Positions 10,991 through 22,257 of a stretch of DNA of 64,000 nucleotides are shown here, piece after piece. The DNA is from Begonia masoniana (lineage: Eukaryota > Streptophyta > Magnoliopsida > Cucurbitales > Begoniaceae). Below the pieces are notes generated by a model, which worked only from the letters and a program-made list of their open reading frames with translations, was not told the origin of the DNA and did no database searches. The position numbers and the translations under genes are program-made. Positions within the stretch are counted from its first letter, which is position 1; each line of letters opens with the position of its first letter. Location: the NCBI GenBank assembly GCA_022432975.1, contig CM039512.1:42140624-42204623 (forward strand), written 5' to 3'.

Positions 10991-11402
10991 GATCTCCTCT
11001 TGTTGTATATGGAAACCTATTTACTCCCTTTCTAACATTCACTTTAGGGTTGGTGGAAGTGATTCACCATCTCTTTTCTCAATTTCTTCCATCTTAGACT
11101 TCATTATTTTACTTATTTATTACGTACAATTCTACCAAACGAACGAAACATCTCGTAATATTTTTAAAAATAATAAAATAGAATAACATGTGTTTCATAA
11201 CCTAATACAAAATTCATATAAGAAACATACTTTAGCCGATCATAATAAATTATTTATCTGAAAAAGAAAGAGTGAAAAATTAAAAATGTTCTGGAGTAAA
11301 ATTGTCCAACCAGTGTGCTTCTAATTAACCAAACTTGTACTCTCACCCGCGCTGGGGTAGAAGCAAGTCGATTCTTCAACGTAATATTATTATTTTGAAT
11401 AA

Positions 11403-11583
11403 TGCTAACTTTATCCATTAAATTTTACTCTCTATATTTCACCATCCGACACATCACTCATTAATTGTTACAATTAATATCTTACTTTAATAATTTACAA
11501 TTGGTTTTGATTATATCGACAATGAGTGAGTGCCACGTCGGTAGGTAAAATTTAGAGTGTAAATTTATATGATAAAAATAGCA
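11403..11583. mobile_element. MITE-like hairpin element
   Basis: About 181 bp. The left end (TGCTAACTTTATCC...) and the reverse complement of the right end (TGCTATTTTTATC...) match over roughly 45 bases with mismatches. Inner segments (CACTCATT...AATGAGTG) also pair, so the whole unit folds. I could not find a clean target duplication, so the superfamily is open. Confidence 0.55.
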
Positions 11584-12571
11584 CTAATCTATTATTTTAG
11601 TGTTTTCTAATTAACCATTCTATCACAAGAAAAATAAAAGTTCTTAATAGTCTAAATTTTTGTGCGATTTCACTAGACATACTAAACATTCAAACTTACT
11701 TTTCTTTAAAAAAGAAAGTGATGTAAAAGTTTCTATAAAAAAATTAAGGTAACCTGCATATTAGCTTTAGGTTTAGTGGTAAATAGTAAGTAGGTTCTTG
11801 AACTTTTTTTTTTTTTTTTGCCACAAGATCTTCTAGGCTGAACTTTTCTAGCCATAAATAACTCTTGCTAGAATGATTTTAACTATGGAGACTATTATGA
11901 AAATAGCCTAAATGACCAAATAGTTCTATTAGAAGTTGTTTCTTGCTAGGAATCGCCTAACATAGAAGATCACTTGAAAAAATGTGATTTCTTTGAAAAT
12001 CTCCCTAATAAAGAGTACTTAATTGCCGTAAAAAAAAAGTTCAAGGACTTACTTGATCTTCATCTCTACATTTAAGAGTTAAAATAAATTTTACCAAAAA
12101 AATAATGAAAGAAATGTTTGAATACAAAACATCTTATTTTGACTTTGTTAGTTTGATTTAAAATTCAAAAAAAAAAAAAAAAAAAGAAGAAGAAGAAATG
12201 TCCTCTACTCTAGAGGCAATGTATGTGGAATTTGTTCAAAAGATAGAATATGAGTATTAATAAAGTAATTCAATATTAAATTTCCAAGTTTACAATCACA
12301 ATAAATGTAATTAATTGAAAAGTTAACATTTTTTATCACTGTATTTTCCCTGATATCGGATAATCACTATTTTTACAAATAATTCATTTTAGAAAAATGT
12401 CTCAATAGGGAATCTGAAGCCTGATTAGGAAAGCTGTAAACTGTTTCATTTTCCTTAATAAGATCATTGTCCCAAAAAAGCTTGCTTGTAAATAATTTTA
12501 AAATTTGTTTATTTTGTGCCTAAAACTAATGATAATGACGATGCCAATAATGATGATAATAATAATAAGAG

Positions 12572-12712
12572 TAATGTTACGTATAATATCTTAAAATACT
12601 CAATGTAATAAATTATAAATAGTTAATTTTTTACATTAATTACACACATCATTATTTGACAAGTCAACATGTATTTTAAGATAATGAAATAAGAGAGTAA
12701 ACGTAATATTAT
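12572..12712. repeat. possible MITE remnant with partial inverted ends
   Basis: ATCTTAAAATAC near 12588 is inverted as GTATTTTAAGAT near 12671, and AATGTTACGT near the left end resembles the reverse complement of ACGTAATATT at the right. The ends differ by an indel of about 15 bases, so this is tentative. Confidence 0.35.
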
Positions 12713-13021
12713 TTTAATAATAATTTTATTCGGATTTTTAATGAATCAATGTGATGTAAATCTTTCGGTAGGCAAATAGTTAAACAAATTGTTTATTTAA
12801 AAGGAAAATAGAACAATAAAAATGAAATACAACCTTATAACTAACACTATTACTGTGGGGGCATAAAACCTTAACAAAGAGCTCTTACCATTAGCCATGT
12901 CCTAAACAAGAACAAAATTAGACCTGAAATTAAAAACAAAAAAAAAAATGTAACCACCGGAGAAATTCTTGAATGTTCGTCGGAGTCATAGTTCTGCATG
13001 GGTTGTCATCGACGGCCATGG

Positions 13022-13690
13022 TTAGGGTTGAGGAAAGACCAAAAGAGGAACAGTTGAAGTTGCAGTAGCAGCAAAAGGGTTGACTTCTTGGCTGCCATTG
13101 ATGGAGGAGAAAGAAGGAGGAGTATAGGAGGGCAGCGCCGCCTCCATAACCCCTCTTCCCTTCAGTTGAAACCCTACATTCCCGTAAAGCCCAGCAAGAG
13201 ATTGATTCAGTTGTCGGAGCTCTTCCAATCCAAGGTCTTCGATCGGAGCTTCCCACCATCCCTGACTGTTTCCTCTCAAATCCTTCCTCTGCTGCAGATA
13301 CTTTCCCCGCTCCTTCTCCGAGTCCAACTTGCTGACAAGCTCGTTGTGCTGATAATTCAGTTCTCCGATCCTCAGCCTCCGGTGAGCTTCTACAAGAGGA
13401 TGGGTAGAATCAGACAGCATCGGCGGGTTCTGGCTGAGGACCTTTCTGGCCACAGACTCAATCGAAGGGTGTCCAAACGAAAACGGCTTCCCGGCCGGCG
13501 AAAAGACGACGACGGCAACTTCAGCCCCACAGAGGATGGATAACTCACTCGCCTTTTTGTAGATTCCGGACCTCCTTTTCGAGAATGTAATCAGCCGATC
13601 ATCTTCATTCTCTATCAGTTTCATCTCTATCTTTTGCCGGCCTCTCGTAAGCTTCTTCCGACCTTCTGCGATTCCCACAGCTGCCGCCAT
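13022..13690 (-). CDS. type I (M-alpha) MADS-box transcription factor, AGL62-like
   Basis: Single-exon 222-residue protein. A short N-terminal extension of about 15 residues precedes the MADS domain (residues ~16-76: 'RGRQKIEMKLIENEDD', 'ITFSKRRSGIYKKASEL', 'EVAVVVFSPAGKPFSFG'). The 'SILCGAEVAVVVFSP' segment is typical of AGL62-like M-alpha proteins. Residues 95-165 are charged and probably helical, with no K-box. The C-terminus is Ser/Pro-rich. The ATG at 13688-13690 is the first in frame, and a TATA box lies about 85 bases upstream. It differs a lot from the neighbour at 10353-10901 outside the MADS domain, so the pair is an old tandem or local duplication. Reproductive function is a family inference. 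Confidence 0.93.
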   Translation of the reverse strand: MAAAVGIAEGRKKLTRGRQKIEMKLIENEDDRLITFSKRRSGIYKKASELSILCGAEVAVVVFSPAGKPFSFGHPSIESVARKVLSQNPPMLSDSTHPLVEAHRRLRIGELNYQHNELVSKLDSEKERGKYLQQRKDLRGNSQGWWEAPIEDLGLEELRQLNQSLAGLYGNVGFQLKGRGVMEAALPSYTPPSFSSINGSQEVNPFAATATSTVPLLVFPQP

Positions 13691-13774
13691 TGAAAACTCC
13701 TGTAAAACTCGAAGAAGAGATTAGCAATGGAGAAAGAAAATGGTGGGTTTTCTTGGAGGGGCTAAAGAGTGTCT

Positions 13775-13780
13775 TTTATA
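13775..13780 (-). promoter_or_regulatory. TATA box of the 13022-13690 MADS gene
   Basis: CTCTATAAAAGACAC on the minus strand, about 85 bases upstream of the ATG. It matches the plant TATA consensus and would give a 5' UTR of roughly 50-60 bases. Confidence 0.65.
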
Positions 13781-14734
13781 GAGTAAAAGAAGAAACCTTT
13801 TGACCACAGCCATAGCCATACTCTCTCGCGACCTTGGTTGCCGCAACAATTTTTGCTTTCACTAATTATTTCTCAATCATTTCTCTTTTCTTTTTTCACA
13901 TAAAAACAATTTTTCACGACTGTCATTTGACCAATTGATACAAGTATTATTTTTTAATTATCATTGTATTTTGTACAAATAGAAAATAACACCATATTCG
14001 GTGCATCGACCGATTGTACACGACATATATGATTCTCTCGTTTAATTATATCATTGTTTCCTTATAATGCTTTGTAAATTTGGATTATAATTCATAAAAA
14101 AGCGCATAAATACGACAAAATACGTAGAGTTGATTAATGTTAATCTATTAAGTGCAATAACTATGCATTTTAATAAAATTGTTTACATTCATTAAGTCCG
14201 ATAACTATATTTTTAACTAATTCCTTTGACCCTATTTATATTTTCCTCAATCTATTTCATTAATTTTATTGAATTTAGTGATGACTTGGTCTCATAAATT
14301 TCACTATGAAAATTAAATGTAACTATAGATAAACCAATCCAAGACTATTCATAGTGTTTGACCATATGTTCTGACTATAAATGTTTTGGAACTAACTCCT
14401 GCCGTGTAATTATGTCAGAGAGAGAGAGTTTCTAGAATTTGAAATAAGATTACATAAATAGAGAGAGAGAGAAAATAAAGTCAAAATATACAGAATCTAC
14501 GACTGGAGCTCATCATTAGAATGAACAAGAAAAAGAATTTACCAGTTACTTATAATTTATTCTATTGATTTCTCACGTACAAATAATTTTGTTATATATT
14601 ATATTTACCATTATATCAATTTCCAGAGTTAAACTCAACTCAATTTTATGGATGGGATGGCATCGTCCTGTTTCACCCCAAACAGTCAAGGTTCCGTAAT
14701 ACTGAAACTGAAACCATATCCGTTGGTTTTGAGA
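13781..14734. other. AT-rich spacer upstream of the MADS gene
   Basis: Likely promoter-distal sequence of the 13022-13690 gene. Includes GA microsatellites near 14418-14472. No gene or transposon recognised. Confidence 0.4.
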
Positions 14735-15582
14735 ACTGATTCTGGATCGAACTCTGTATTATATATTTTTTTTTAATTCGCCTCTTGTACTAAAAAAAAT
14801 CTGCAAACTGAACCCTATACTTTGATTCTGTTATCAGTTTTAACCTTCTATCAACAATTTTATTAATCTCTCATTTAAAAAATTACCAAACGATCTTGAA
14901 TTCCGTTGAAATTTTTACCACATATTCAATACTTAATGAGAATATAATCTGAAAATTTTCGTTATTTTTTAATACATGTACGATTTATTATAATTTTATT
15001 TTAGTATTTTATACAAATATTATAATAAATAATACAAATTTTAGAAAATCACAAAAAGTTTTCTATCATCTACTCATGATAGGTTGAACATGTCAAAATT
15101 TTTTCAAATAAATCAAATGTCGTTTGATATTTTTTTAAATTAATCTCATTTTCTTCTTTACTTTATAAATTAATATTTAAAAAACTATCAAACTACATTT
15201 AATTTATTTGAAAAGTTTTTCACATGTTCAACCTATCATGGGTAGATAATAGAAAAAGTTTCGTGATTTTCTAAAATTTGTATGATTTATTATAATACAT
15301 TTATAAAATACTTAAATAAAATTACAATAAATCATACATGTGTTAAACAATCACGAAAATTTTCAGATTATCTTCTCATTAAGTAGTGAATATTTGATAA
15401 AACTTTCAACTGAATCCAAAATTGTTTTGTAATTTTTTAAATGAGGGTTTAATGAAATTGTTGATAGAAGGTCAAAACTGATAACAGAATCAAGGTACAT
15501 GGTTTGATTTGTTAGTTTTTTTAGTACATGGTACGAATTGAAAAAAGTGTATAGTACAAGGTTCAAATCGATAATTACCCTT
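14735..15582. mobile_element. long foldback (palindromic) element
   Basis: Two arms of about 400 bp, 14735-15140 and 15175-15582, are inverted copies of each other with scattered mismatches and a short centre near 15158. Matched landmarks: GTTATCAGTTTTAACCTTCT (from about 14831) against its inverse at 15460-15485, and CATGATAGGTTGAAC near 15076 against its inverse at 15226-15240. The right end carries the ATTACCCTTAA motif. No ORF. This is a foldback or large MITE; no target duplication could be set. Confidence 0.8.
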
Positions 15583-15639
15583 AAATATAATACATGTATA
15601 CAAATTATGAAAAAAATACAAATAGTAGATAAAATCTAA

Positions 15640-17500
15640 CACCTTCAACCATAGACATGATAGTACTATGTAGAAATGTTAAAAGGATTGAAATATTTGA
15701 ACCAACTTTCCGTGCAAGTAAGAGCTTCAACAGTTTTTGGTGATAGACTACGAAATGCATAAAAAACACGACAACCACAGCTAAAAGCATATTTTGACAC
15801 GACTGTAGAAATTGAATGATCATTATATTTCTTGCTATTTCGCTCAACACTAGATACTCATCTGAGTTTGTTTTCCACCAATATAATATGTCAACGTTGT
15901 TTGAAAAATTTTCTAATTTCTTAGATAAATAGTAATCTATTTCTAACATATTATTTTCATCATATACCTCATATGTATTGCTAGACCCGTAAAACATAGA
16001 GTGCACAACACTAGAACAAGTTTGTTCCAAAGTACTCTTTGACTTTGGGAGCCTTTGCACACAATGACTATCATTTGGAGTTTGATCTTCATTGATTGAA
16101 TCACTTTTGTACTTTAAATACAACTTGCCAATGATATCATCCACTTGTTTCGAGTAATCTGCAACTTTGTCACTACCAAATAAAATAGTTAGACAATGTT
16201 TCAAAAATCACATGTGCAACTTGGATCAAGAATAATAACCACATATACAATCATGTTTATTTTATCAAATTTGTTTTGCATTCTGATGATCATTCTTCTC
16301 AATGTCATGTTATCACTGTTAGCATATGTTCTAATAACGATATTCAAATTACAAACTTCACCTACATACATATTTGATGTGATACGCACAGAAACAGAAA
16401 CATGAAGAGTCATAGTGTGAAACACCTCCAAAAACTTGATATATTCTCGAATGCATGACTAATCTTCAACCATAGATGATCCTTCCCTTCCCAATTCCAG
16501 AAAGAAAGAACTTTCATTTTTCTACTAATTTTTCAAATGTTATTTCATATTTCACAGCACTTGACAACATCAAATATGTAGAGTTCCATCGAGTATGAAC
16601 ACTGAGACACAAATTACTTGTACAAGTAATTTTAACGACATCAACACAAACATTGAACGATTGCAATCATGTTCATGAAGAACTGACATAACAACCTTTC
16701 GTACTCTTTCTATTGACTTGCGATGTTCCTTTAAACCATCAGAGACTATCAAATTTAGTACACGCGCAAAACATCTCATATGTATGAAATCACCATTTAG
16801 TATAAGTTTTTTCCAATTTCTCACTGTTTTAGTCAAGTATGAAATACCAAGGTCAATGGAAGATACATTATACACGGTAACACTCAAAATATTTTCAATC
16901 TCCCACTTTAGCAAACATTTCTATGCTTCCTTATCAAAAGATTTTCTTTATGGTTTGAAATCAAACAAAAATTAAGATTTTTCTACTAAATGATTTAGTT
17001 TTCATGTAATGAGCTGTTAAAACCATATAATTCAAATTTTTAATTGAGCTCCATTTGTCAATTGTCAAACACACTCTCTGTGATGTAGTAATAAAATACT
17101 TCTTCAACTTACTTTCTTCTTTCTCAAATGTCTTTAGAATATCTCTTGAAATTATTCTTCTAAAAGACATAATGAACTTAGAGTTCAAATATAGACAAAA
17201 GGTTCTAAAACTAATTCCTTCAACCAATTTAATAGGTAACTCATCTAATATAATTATCTTTGTAAGAAATTCTTGGGCATCCATATACTAAATGTCGACA
17301 CAATAGAACTTTTGCTCTCATTGGATATGGAAACAAAAGTCTTTTGTTTAGTGTCTACATTTTTTTGCAAACCTTTTACATATGGTTTAATGTTTTCTCA
17401 AATTCGAGGTCCCATTTTTTGACAGATGAACTGTATAAGTTTGCATACAATAATTACATTTAGCTCTATCATTATTCACTATCCTACAATAATGATTCTA
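15640..17500 (-). pseudogene. hAT-superfamily transposase (RICESLEEPER/Ac-like), degenerate
   Basis: Read on the minus strand. A BED zinc-finger region (CNYC, then H in 'SNLRKH') lies near 17390-17500, with a TAG where Trp is expected upstream. Next, 16961-17284 encodes 'ILDELPIKLVEG' and 'RVCLTIDKWSS' of the catalytic core, 16570-16914 encodes 'MRCFARVLNLIVSDGLKE', and 15605-16204 holds the C-terminal dimerisation domain including 'ILYWWKTNSDEYLVLSEIARNI'. Within that last domain one frameshift moves the 'SLSPKTVEAL' segment into another frame. Several stops and frame changes break the gene. No terminal inverted repeats were identified. The foldback element ends about 20 bases from the hAT C-terminus. 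Confidence 0.85.
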
Positions 17501-18689
17501 AACTTCAGACTTAAATCTTTTGGTATCATCATGTGAATTTTCATCATGCAAAGAATTCATTCTATAATAACATAAATAATTATAACATCAATACCGATTA
17601 ACAATATATCTAATCCATATACATTTCTCAATAGACAACATATCCACTCCATAAAAAAAAGGCAATATGTCCAAATCCGATGCCAATATATCTAATCCAT
17701 TATCCATAGTCAACTCAAAATAATTTCACAGAGCATCGTTAACAAAAATGGGAACATACATGCATATATTTATTTTCTAGCTATCTCTAGTATTGTATTG
17801 CAATAACATTTTATGTTGGTGTCAAGCTACCCATAAAAATAACAAAGATTCTTCCTAATTTCAATGTCATAGAAAGTGATAAGATATTTGTTTTAGTGAC
17901 ATGCTTCAACCAAATGGCAACTTGTGTGATAACACAAGCACTAGTTTCCCTCGGATTTCCAATTGAAAATCACTGAATTTCCCCAGATTCCAACAGGCAC
18001 AAATAATTTAAAAACATGTCCAAATGCTATGAAATTTTAACAGGAGCTTACCTCTCACGTGTATGAGTCATCCTTAAAATTTCAGTAGAAAATATGTAGT
18101 GGTCAAAAAGTTATGCAGGGAAGAGTCGAGATGGCTCAAACAGCTCGAAAATACTGCTATGTTGGCCGAGAGAAGGCTAAATTTTGAGATGCACCACTTT
18201 TGCTATAAAACTCCAAATAACTTGAAAATTTAACATGATCTTATTTGGGGTGTGATTGTAAGACCCTGAAAATTTCAAGGGTTGATTTATTGTGGATGAA
18301 AATTATGCAGTGGGGAAATGCTGCTGGTTCGGAAGGTGATAAAAGTTGCACCTCTCGGGTTTGTGGCTCTTCTAAGGGGAAGAACACTCCAACTCGCAAA
18401 GAAGAGAGTTTATATACTTTTGCTATGAATACTACCCTCTAAGAAGGAAGTGAAAAGAGTAATAATAAGAGCTTACAAGAATACTCACAAACTTGAAAGC
18501 AATGGACACCAAAGTTCTCAGATATGACTCACTGATGGCAATGGGTTTGAGACTCAAAGAGGCTCGATTATTTTGGAAGATAACTTCAGCTTTTCATTTC
18601 TTCAAAAGTGGCTGCTATAGTAGCTAAAAGAAGGCTAAATACCCCTCATCAATTACAATTTAGGGTTCATCTCACAAAAAGAAGAAGAA
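17501..18689. other. spacer, no supported gene
   Basis: Mixed AT-rich sequence. Between 18050 and 18680 there are loosely repeated phrases such as TTATGCAG...GGGAA near 18110 and 18303, suggesting a decayed repeat. No protein family recognised. Confidence 0.4.
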
Positions 18690-19125
18690 GGCAAGCACTT
18701 TTATGAGACTTATGCATTTCGTTCTTAAAGATATCTTGGGGAAGTTCATAGTGGTCTATTTTAATGATATTTTAGTATATAGTTTGGATCTCGATTCATA
18801 TTTGGGTCATCTTAGGCTCTTATTTGATACTATTCGAGATGCTAAATTATATGAAAATCTCAAGTATTATTTTGTGCAAGAGAGGTTTCATTTCCTTGGT
18901 TTCATCATTACCAATGAGGGCATGAAAGCAAATGAAGCTAAAATGGAAGCCATAAAGGATTGGTCGACTCCAAAGGAGATTTTAGAGGTAAAAAGATTTC
19001 ATAGATTAGCTTCATTTTATAGAAGGTTCGTCAAGAATTTTAGTTCAATTGTAGACCCTTTGATCGATTGCACCAAGAAGGGAAAGAAATTTCATTTGGA
19101 CTCAAGCTTGTCAACAAAGCTTTGA
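18690..19125 (+). pseudogene. reverse transcriptase C-terminal half (copy C)
   Basis: Begins at the 'STFMRLMH' stretch, so the fingers and part of the palm are missing. The catalytic box reads YFND instead of YFDD, with one Asp lost. The thumb/connection segment ('RFHRLASFYRRFV') is clear. A frameshift near 19100 ends this frame. Confidence 0.83.
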
Positions 19126-19660
19126 GTCGATTAAAGAGAAACTTTGTCATGTCCCTATCCTTGTGCTACTCGATTTCAACAAGATCTTTGAAGTAGAATG
19201 TGATGCTTCAGGAATAGGGATTGGAGCATTGCTTATGCAAGAGGGCAAATCACTCGCCTATTTTAGTAAGAAACTCAAGGAGACCACTTTAAACTACTCA
19301 ACGTATGATAAGAAGTTTTTAGCCGTCATTTGGGCACTTGAAGTTTGGCAACATTATCTACTCTCAAAAGAATTCATTATTCATACTGATCACCAAGCTC
19401 TTAAACACATCAAGAGCCAAGAAAAGCTAAATAGGAGACACGTTAAATGAGTGGAGTTCCTTGAATGTTATCCCTACATTATCAAATACAAAAAAGGGGG
19501 AAACAAACATGGTGGCCGACAAACTTTCTAGAAAGTATGTCCTTCTAATCGAATTGAGGACTAGATTCTTGGGTGAATGGATCAAGAGAGCTTACAAAGG
19601 AGACCACAATTTTGGTTATTGGTATGATTTGAGCAAGAACAATACTGAGTGTGGCTACTA
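19126..19660 (+). pseudogene. RNase H domain (copy C)
   Basis: 'FEVECDASGIGIGALLMQ' keeps the first catalytic Asp. 'YSTYDKKFLAVIWALEVWQH' has the Glu and 'IHTDHQALKHI' another Asp. TGA at 19448-19450 follows 'RRHVK' where Trp is expected; copy D has the same Trp codon changed to TGA. The connection to integrase reads in another frame from 19461. Confidence 0.8.
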
Positions 19661-20516
19661 TTAAATGGATGGATACCTCTTCAAGGGAGGGAAATTATCC
19701 ATTCCAAGTGGATGAGTCGAAGAGTCTCTAATCAAAGAAGCTCATAGAGGCGGTTTAGCTAGTCATTTTGGAGAAAAGAAGACTTTGGAAGCCATCAAGG
19801 AACATTTCTATTGGCCACATTTACTTAGATATGTGCATAAGGTGTTGGAAAAATACATAGTGTGCAAAAAGGCCAAGAGCCGAGTTCTTCATCAAGGGCT
19901 CTACTTACCTTTGTCGGTTCTGAGTCATCCTTGGATAGAGATGAGCATGAACTTTGTTATAGGACTCCCTTGAACGTCCCAATCAAGGGAATCAATCATG
20001 TGGTAGTAGACCTGTTTTAAAAAATGACTCACTTCATAGCTTAATTGAAGACGGACGATTCTAGTCATAGAGCCAAGATTTTCTTTAAGTAGTTCGCATG
20101 CATGGAATACCGAAGTCCATTATCTCAGATAGGGACACCAAATTTTTTAGTTCATTTTGGAGGATTTTTTTAGGGCAAATTGGGCACCAAGTTGCTATTT
20201 AGTACCTCATTTCACCCTCAAACCGTCGGTCAAACCGAAATGATGAATAGAACAATGGGCGCTTTGCTAAAGAGTTAGTAGGCAAGAAGCTCTTCGATTG
20301 GGACTTACAACTCCCCTGCATTGAATTTGCCTATAACCGGAGTGTGCACAACTCTACTCAAATGACCCATTTCGAGGTAGTTTACGACTTTAAACACCAC
20401 TAGACCGTATCCCCTTACCTACGAAAGACACGGCCAATCCTAGTGGAGCAAGTAAAGCTGAACATGTGAAGACTTTGCATGAGGAGGTTAGGAAGAACAT
20501 TCAAAAGAAGAATGCG
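19661..20516 (+). pseudogene. integrase N-terminal part and core (copy C)
   Basis: The zinc-binding domain is damaged: the first Cys is Tyr ('EKYIVCKK'). The first catalytic Asp is Asn ('MNFVIG'). Many stops follow from 19970, although 'YNRSVHNST'-like and 'GASKAEH' stretches can still be followed in shifting frames up to the break at 20516. Confidence 0.78.
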
Positions 20517-20718
20517 CGTAACACCCGGGATTTTTTTTAAAGGAAAAATTAGAGAGAAAATAAAAGAATAATAAAATAGTTGTTTTAATTAATTTAAAAA
20601 GAAAAGTGAATAAATTTAGTTGAATTAAAGCTGGGTATAGGGTGAGAGTTAATTATAGAAATTTAACGGTTGATTGTATGGGAGGAGATGTAATTTGTAT
20701 TAATGTTTAATAGGATAG

Positions 20719-20757
<39 letters not shown>

Positions 20758-20760
20758 TAA

Positions 20761-20792
20761 AACAACAGAATGGCCGAAGCCATTCTGTTGTT
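20761..20792 (+). other. conserved LTR hairpin, 14-bp stem with CGAA loop
   Basis: Left arm AACAACAGAATGGC, loop CGAA, right arm GCCATTCTGTTGTT: 14 perfect base pairs. The same hairpin, or one with symmetrically changed arms, is found at 26389, 27811, 44531 and 47969, always next to an (ATT)n run. Confidence 0.9.
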
Positions 20793-21545
20793 CTTGCTCG
20801 AGCGCTCGAGCGCCGAAGACCGAACGGCGAAGGAGAGACGCGAGAGATGATTGACGGCCGGTTCACCACCAATTTCCGATGTTCTCGGGCCAGACGACTG
20901 GCGACGAGCGAGTTCGGGTTGTCTCCGTGCACGAACCGAACGGTAAGCCCTATTTTTCGCCCTGTTTCGGTTCTATTCATGGCCGAGGGTGACGAGCTTG
21001 ATTAAGCTCCGATCACCGACCGTTTTTGGGCGGTCTTGGCCTGAGATTGCTGGACTTTAGGCTGGCAATAATTGCCTGGCCGTGATGGGTTCTGTTTGGG
21101 CGAAGGGCAGCAAGCCCTATTCAGGCAATTCAAGTTTTGTGGTGTGTAGCCTCGGAATTTTGGTTAGTTTATGCTAATTGAGCGTGTGGGTGGTTGATTG
21201 GTGAGGAAATGAGAAAGTTTTGATAAAAAAACTAGAAAAGGGAATTTTCTGGTTAAGGGGCAGATTCGGTTTTTCTGATATTTAACCTAGCTACGGTTGT
21301 TTGTTTTAAAATTTCTTTTGGCAGGTTAAAATAGGTTATTAGAGGAGTACGTAGCTACTGGAATCGTTCGATTCCGATATCTGACGCGAAAGTTATGCTT
21401 GTTTGAAGTTTTGAGTCGGTTTTTACCGAACCCAAATTAGTAGCCCGTTTAGTTAGGTTTTAGTTGGATTAGGCTAGAAATAGTAGTTTAAGAGTAATTG
21501 GTGAATATAGGTTTGATTTTAAAGAAGTTTGAATATTTGTCGTAG

Positions 21546-21599
21546 GTCGAGGCGTAGGTGGACAGGTAACCGAGTATCCTCAGCGAGCTAGGACGCCAA
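21546..21599 (+). other. putative 54-bp micro-exon in LTR
   Basis: Preceded by an acceptor-like TTTGTCGTAG and followed by GTAAGT (GT at 21600-21601). The related LTR at 42493-44817 has a 54-bp counterpart on the minus strand (43721-43774) with the same borders. Splicing is inferred, not shown. Confidence 0.5.
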
Positions 21600-21874
21600 G
21601 TAAGTAGAGGATGTTTGTGTTTTGCCTTCGGGCCTACACCATGGAACGGTAGGGAATTGTTTGTTTGCTTTGGTTGGTTGTTGTTTGGTTGTTTATTTTA
21701 TTTGGGGTTTGAGTATTGCTTTGTTTGGTTGTTTATTTCATTTGGGGTTTGAGTATTGCCATGACATACATCATTGTTTTTAAACTACGAAATGAATGAG
21801 TTTTGAGCATGGTTTGAATAGTGAGCTTGAAACGTAAGGGGTGGTGTGAGTATGCAACGTAACTAAGAAAGAAT

Positions 21875-22257
21875 AAAGTTGAGTAGAGTCGCCAGGTTAT
21901 GCAAGATGCCAGGGAGGCACTTGTAATATGCCAGGGAGGCAGTGAGTTGGGACTCTACTCGAGATATAAAGTTGAAAATACGTAAGTGTCGTGGGAGGAG
22001 ATTGTGTGCGGCCGTCCAATGGGGGGGACCCGGGCGTGATCTGGCCGATGTTGCTCCGTGGGTCAAGGCATGGCCGTCCAATGAGCGGGGAGCTCGGATG
22101 TGTGCCTACTTGATTCATGTATGATCGACATGGGAGGAGATTGTGTGCTGCCGTCCAAAGGGGGGGACCCGGGCGTGAGCTGGCCGATCTTGCTCTGTGG
22201 TTCAAGGCGTGGCCGTCAAATGAGCGGGGAGCTCGGATGTGTGCCTACTTGATTCAC
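21875..22257 (+). repeat. 139-bp tandem repeat and hairpins in LTR intron
   Basis: Two copies of a 139-bp unit start at 21992 and 22131. Upstream, GAGTAGAGTC (about 21878) pairs with GACTCTACTC (about 21952), and its loop holds two TGCC-AGGGA-GGCA mini-hairpins. In the 3' LTR these read TGCT/GGCA and TGCC/GGTA, which still pair through wobble bases. Confidence 0.75.

Larger units (their letters stand above)
10951..12929. other. AT-rich spacer between the two MADS genes
   Basis: No coding sequence seen. It holds two MITE-like hairpins (listed separately), a T run near 11806-11819 and an A/GAA run at 12165-12198. Promoter elements of the downstream MADS gene would lie at its left end. Confidence 0.5.

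Noticed and set aside
12930..13259. 109-codon minus-strand frame
   Set aside because: Out-of-frame shadow of the MADS gene's 3' part.
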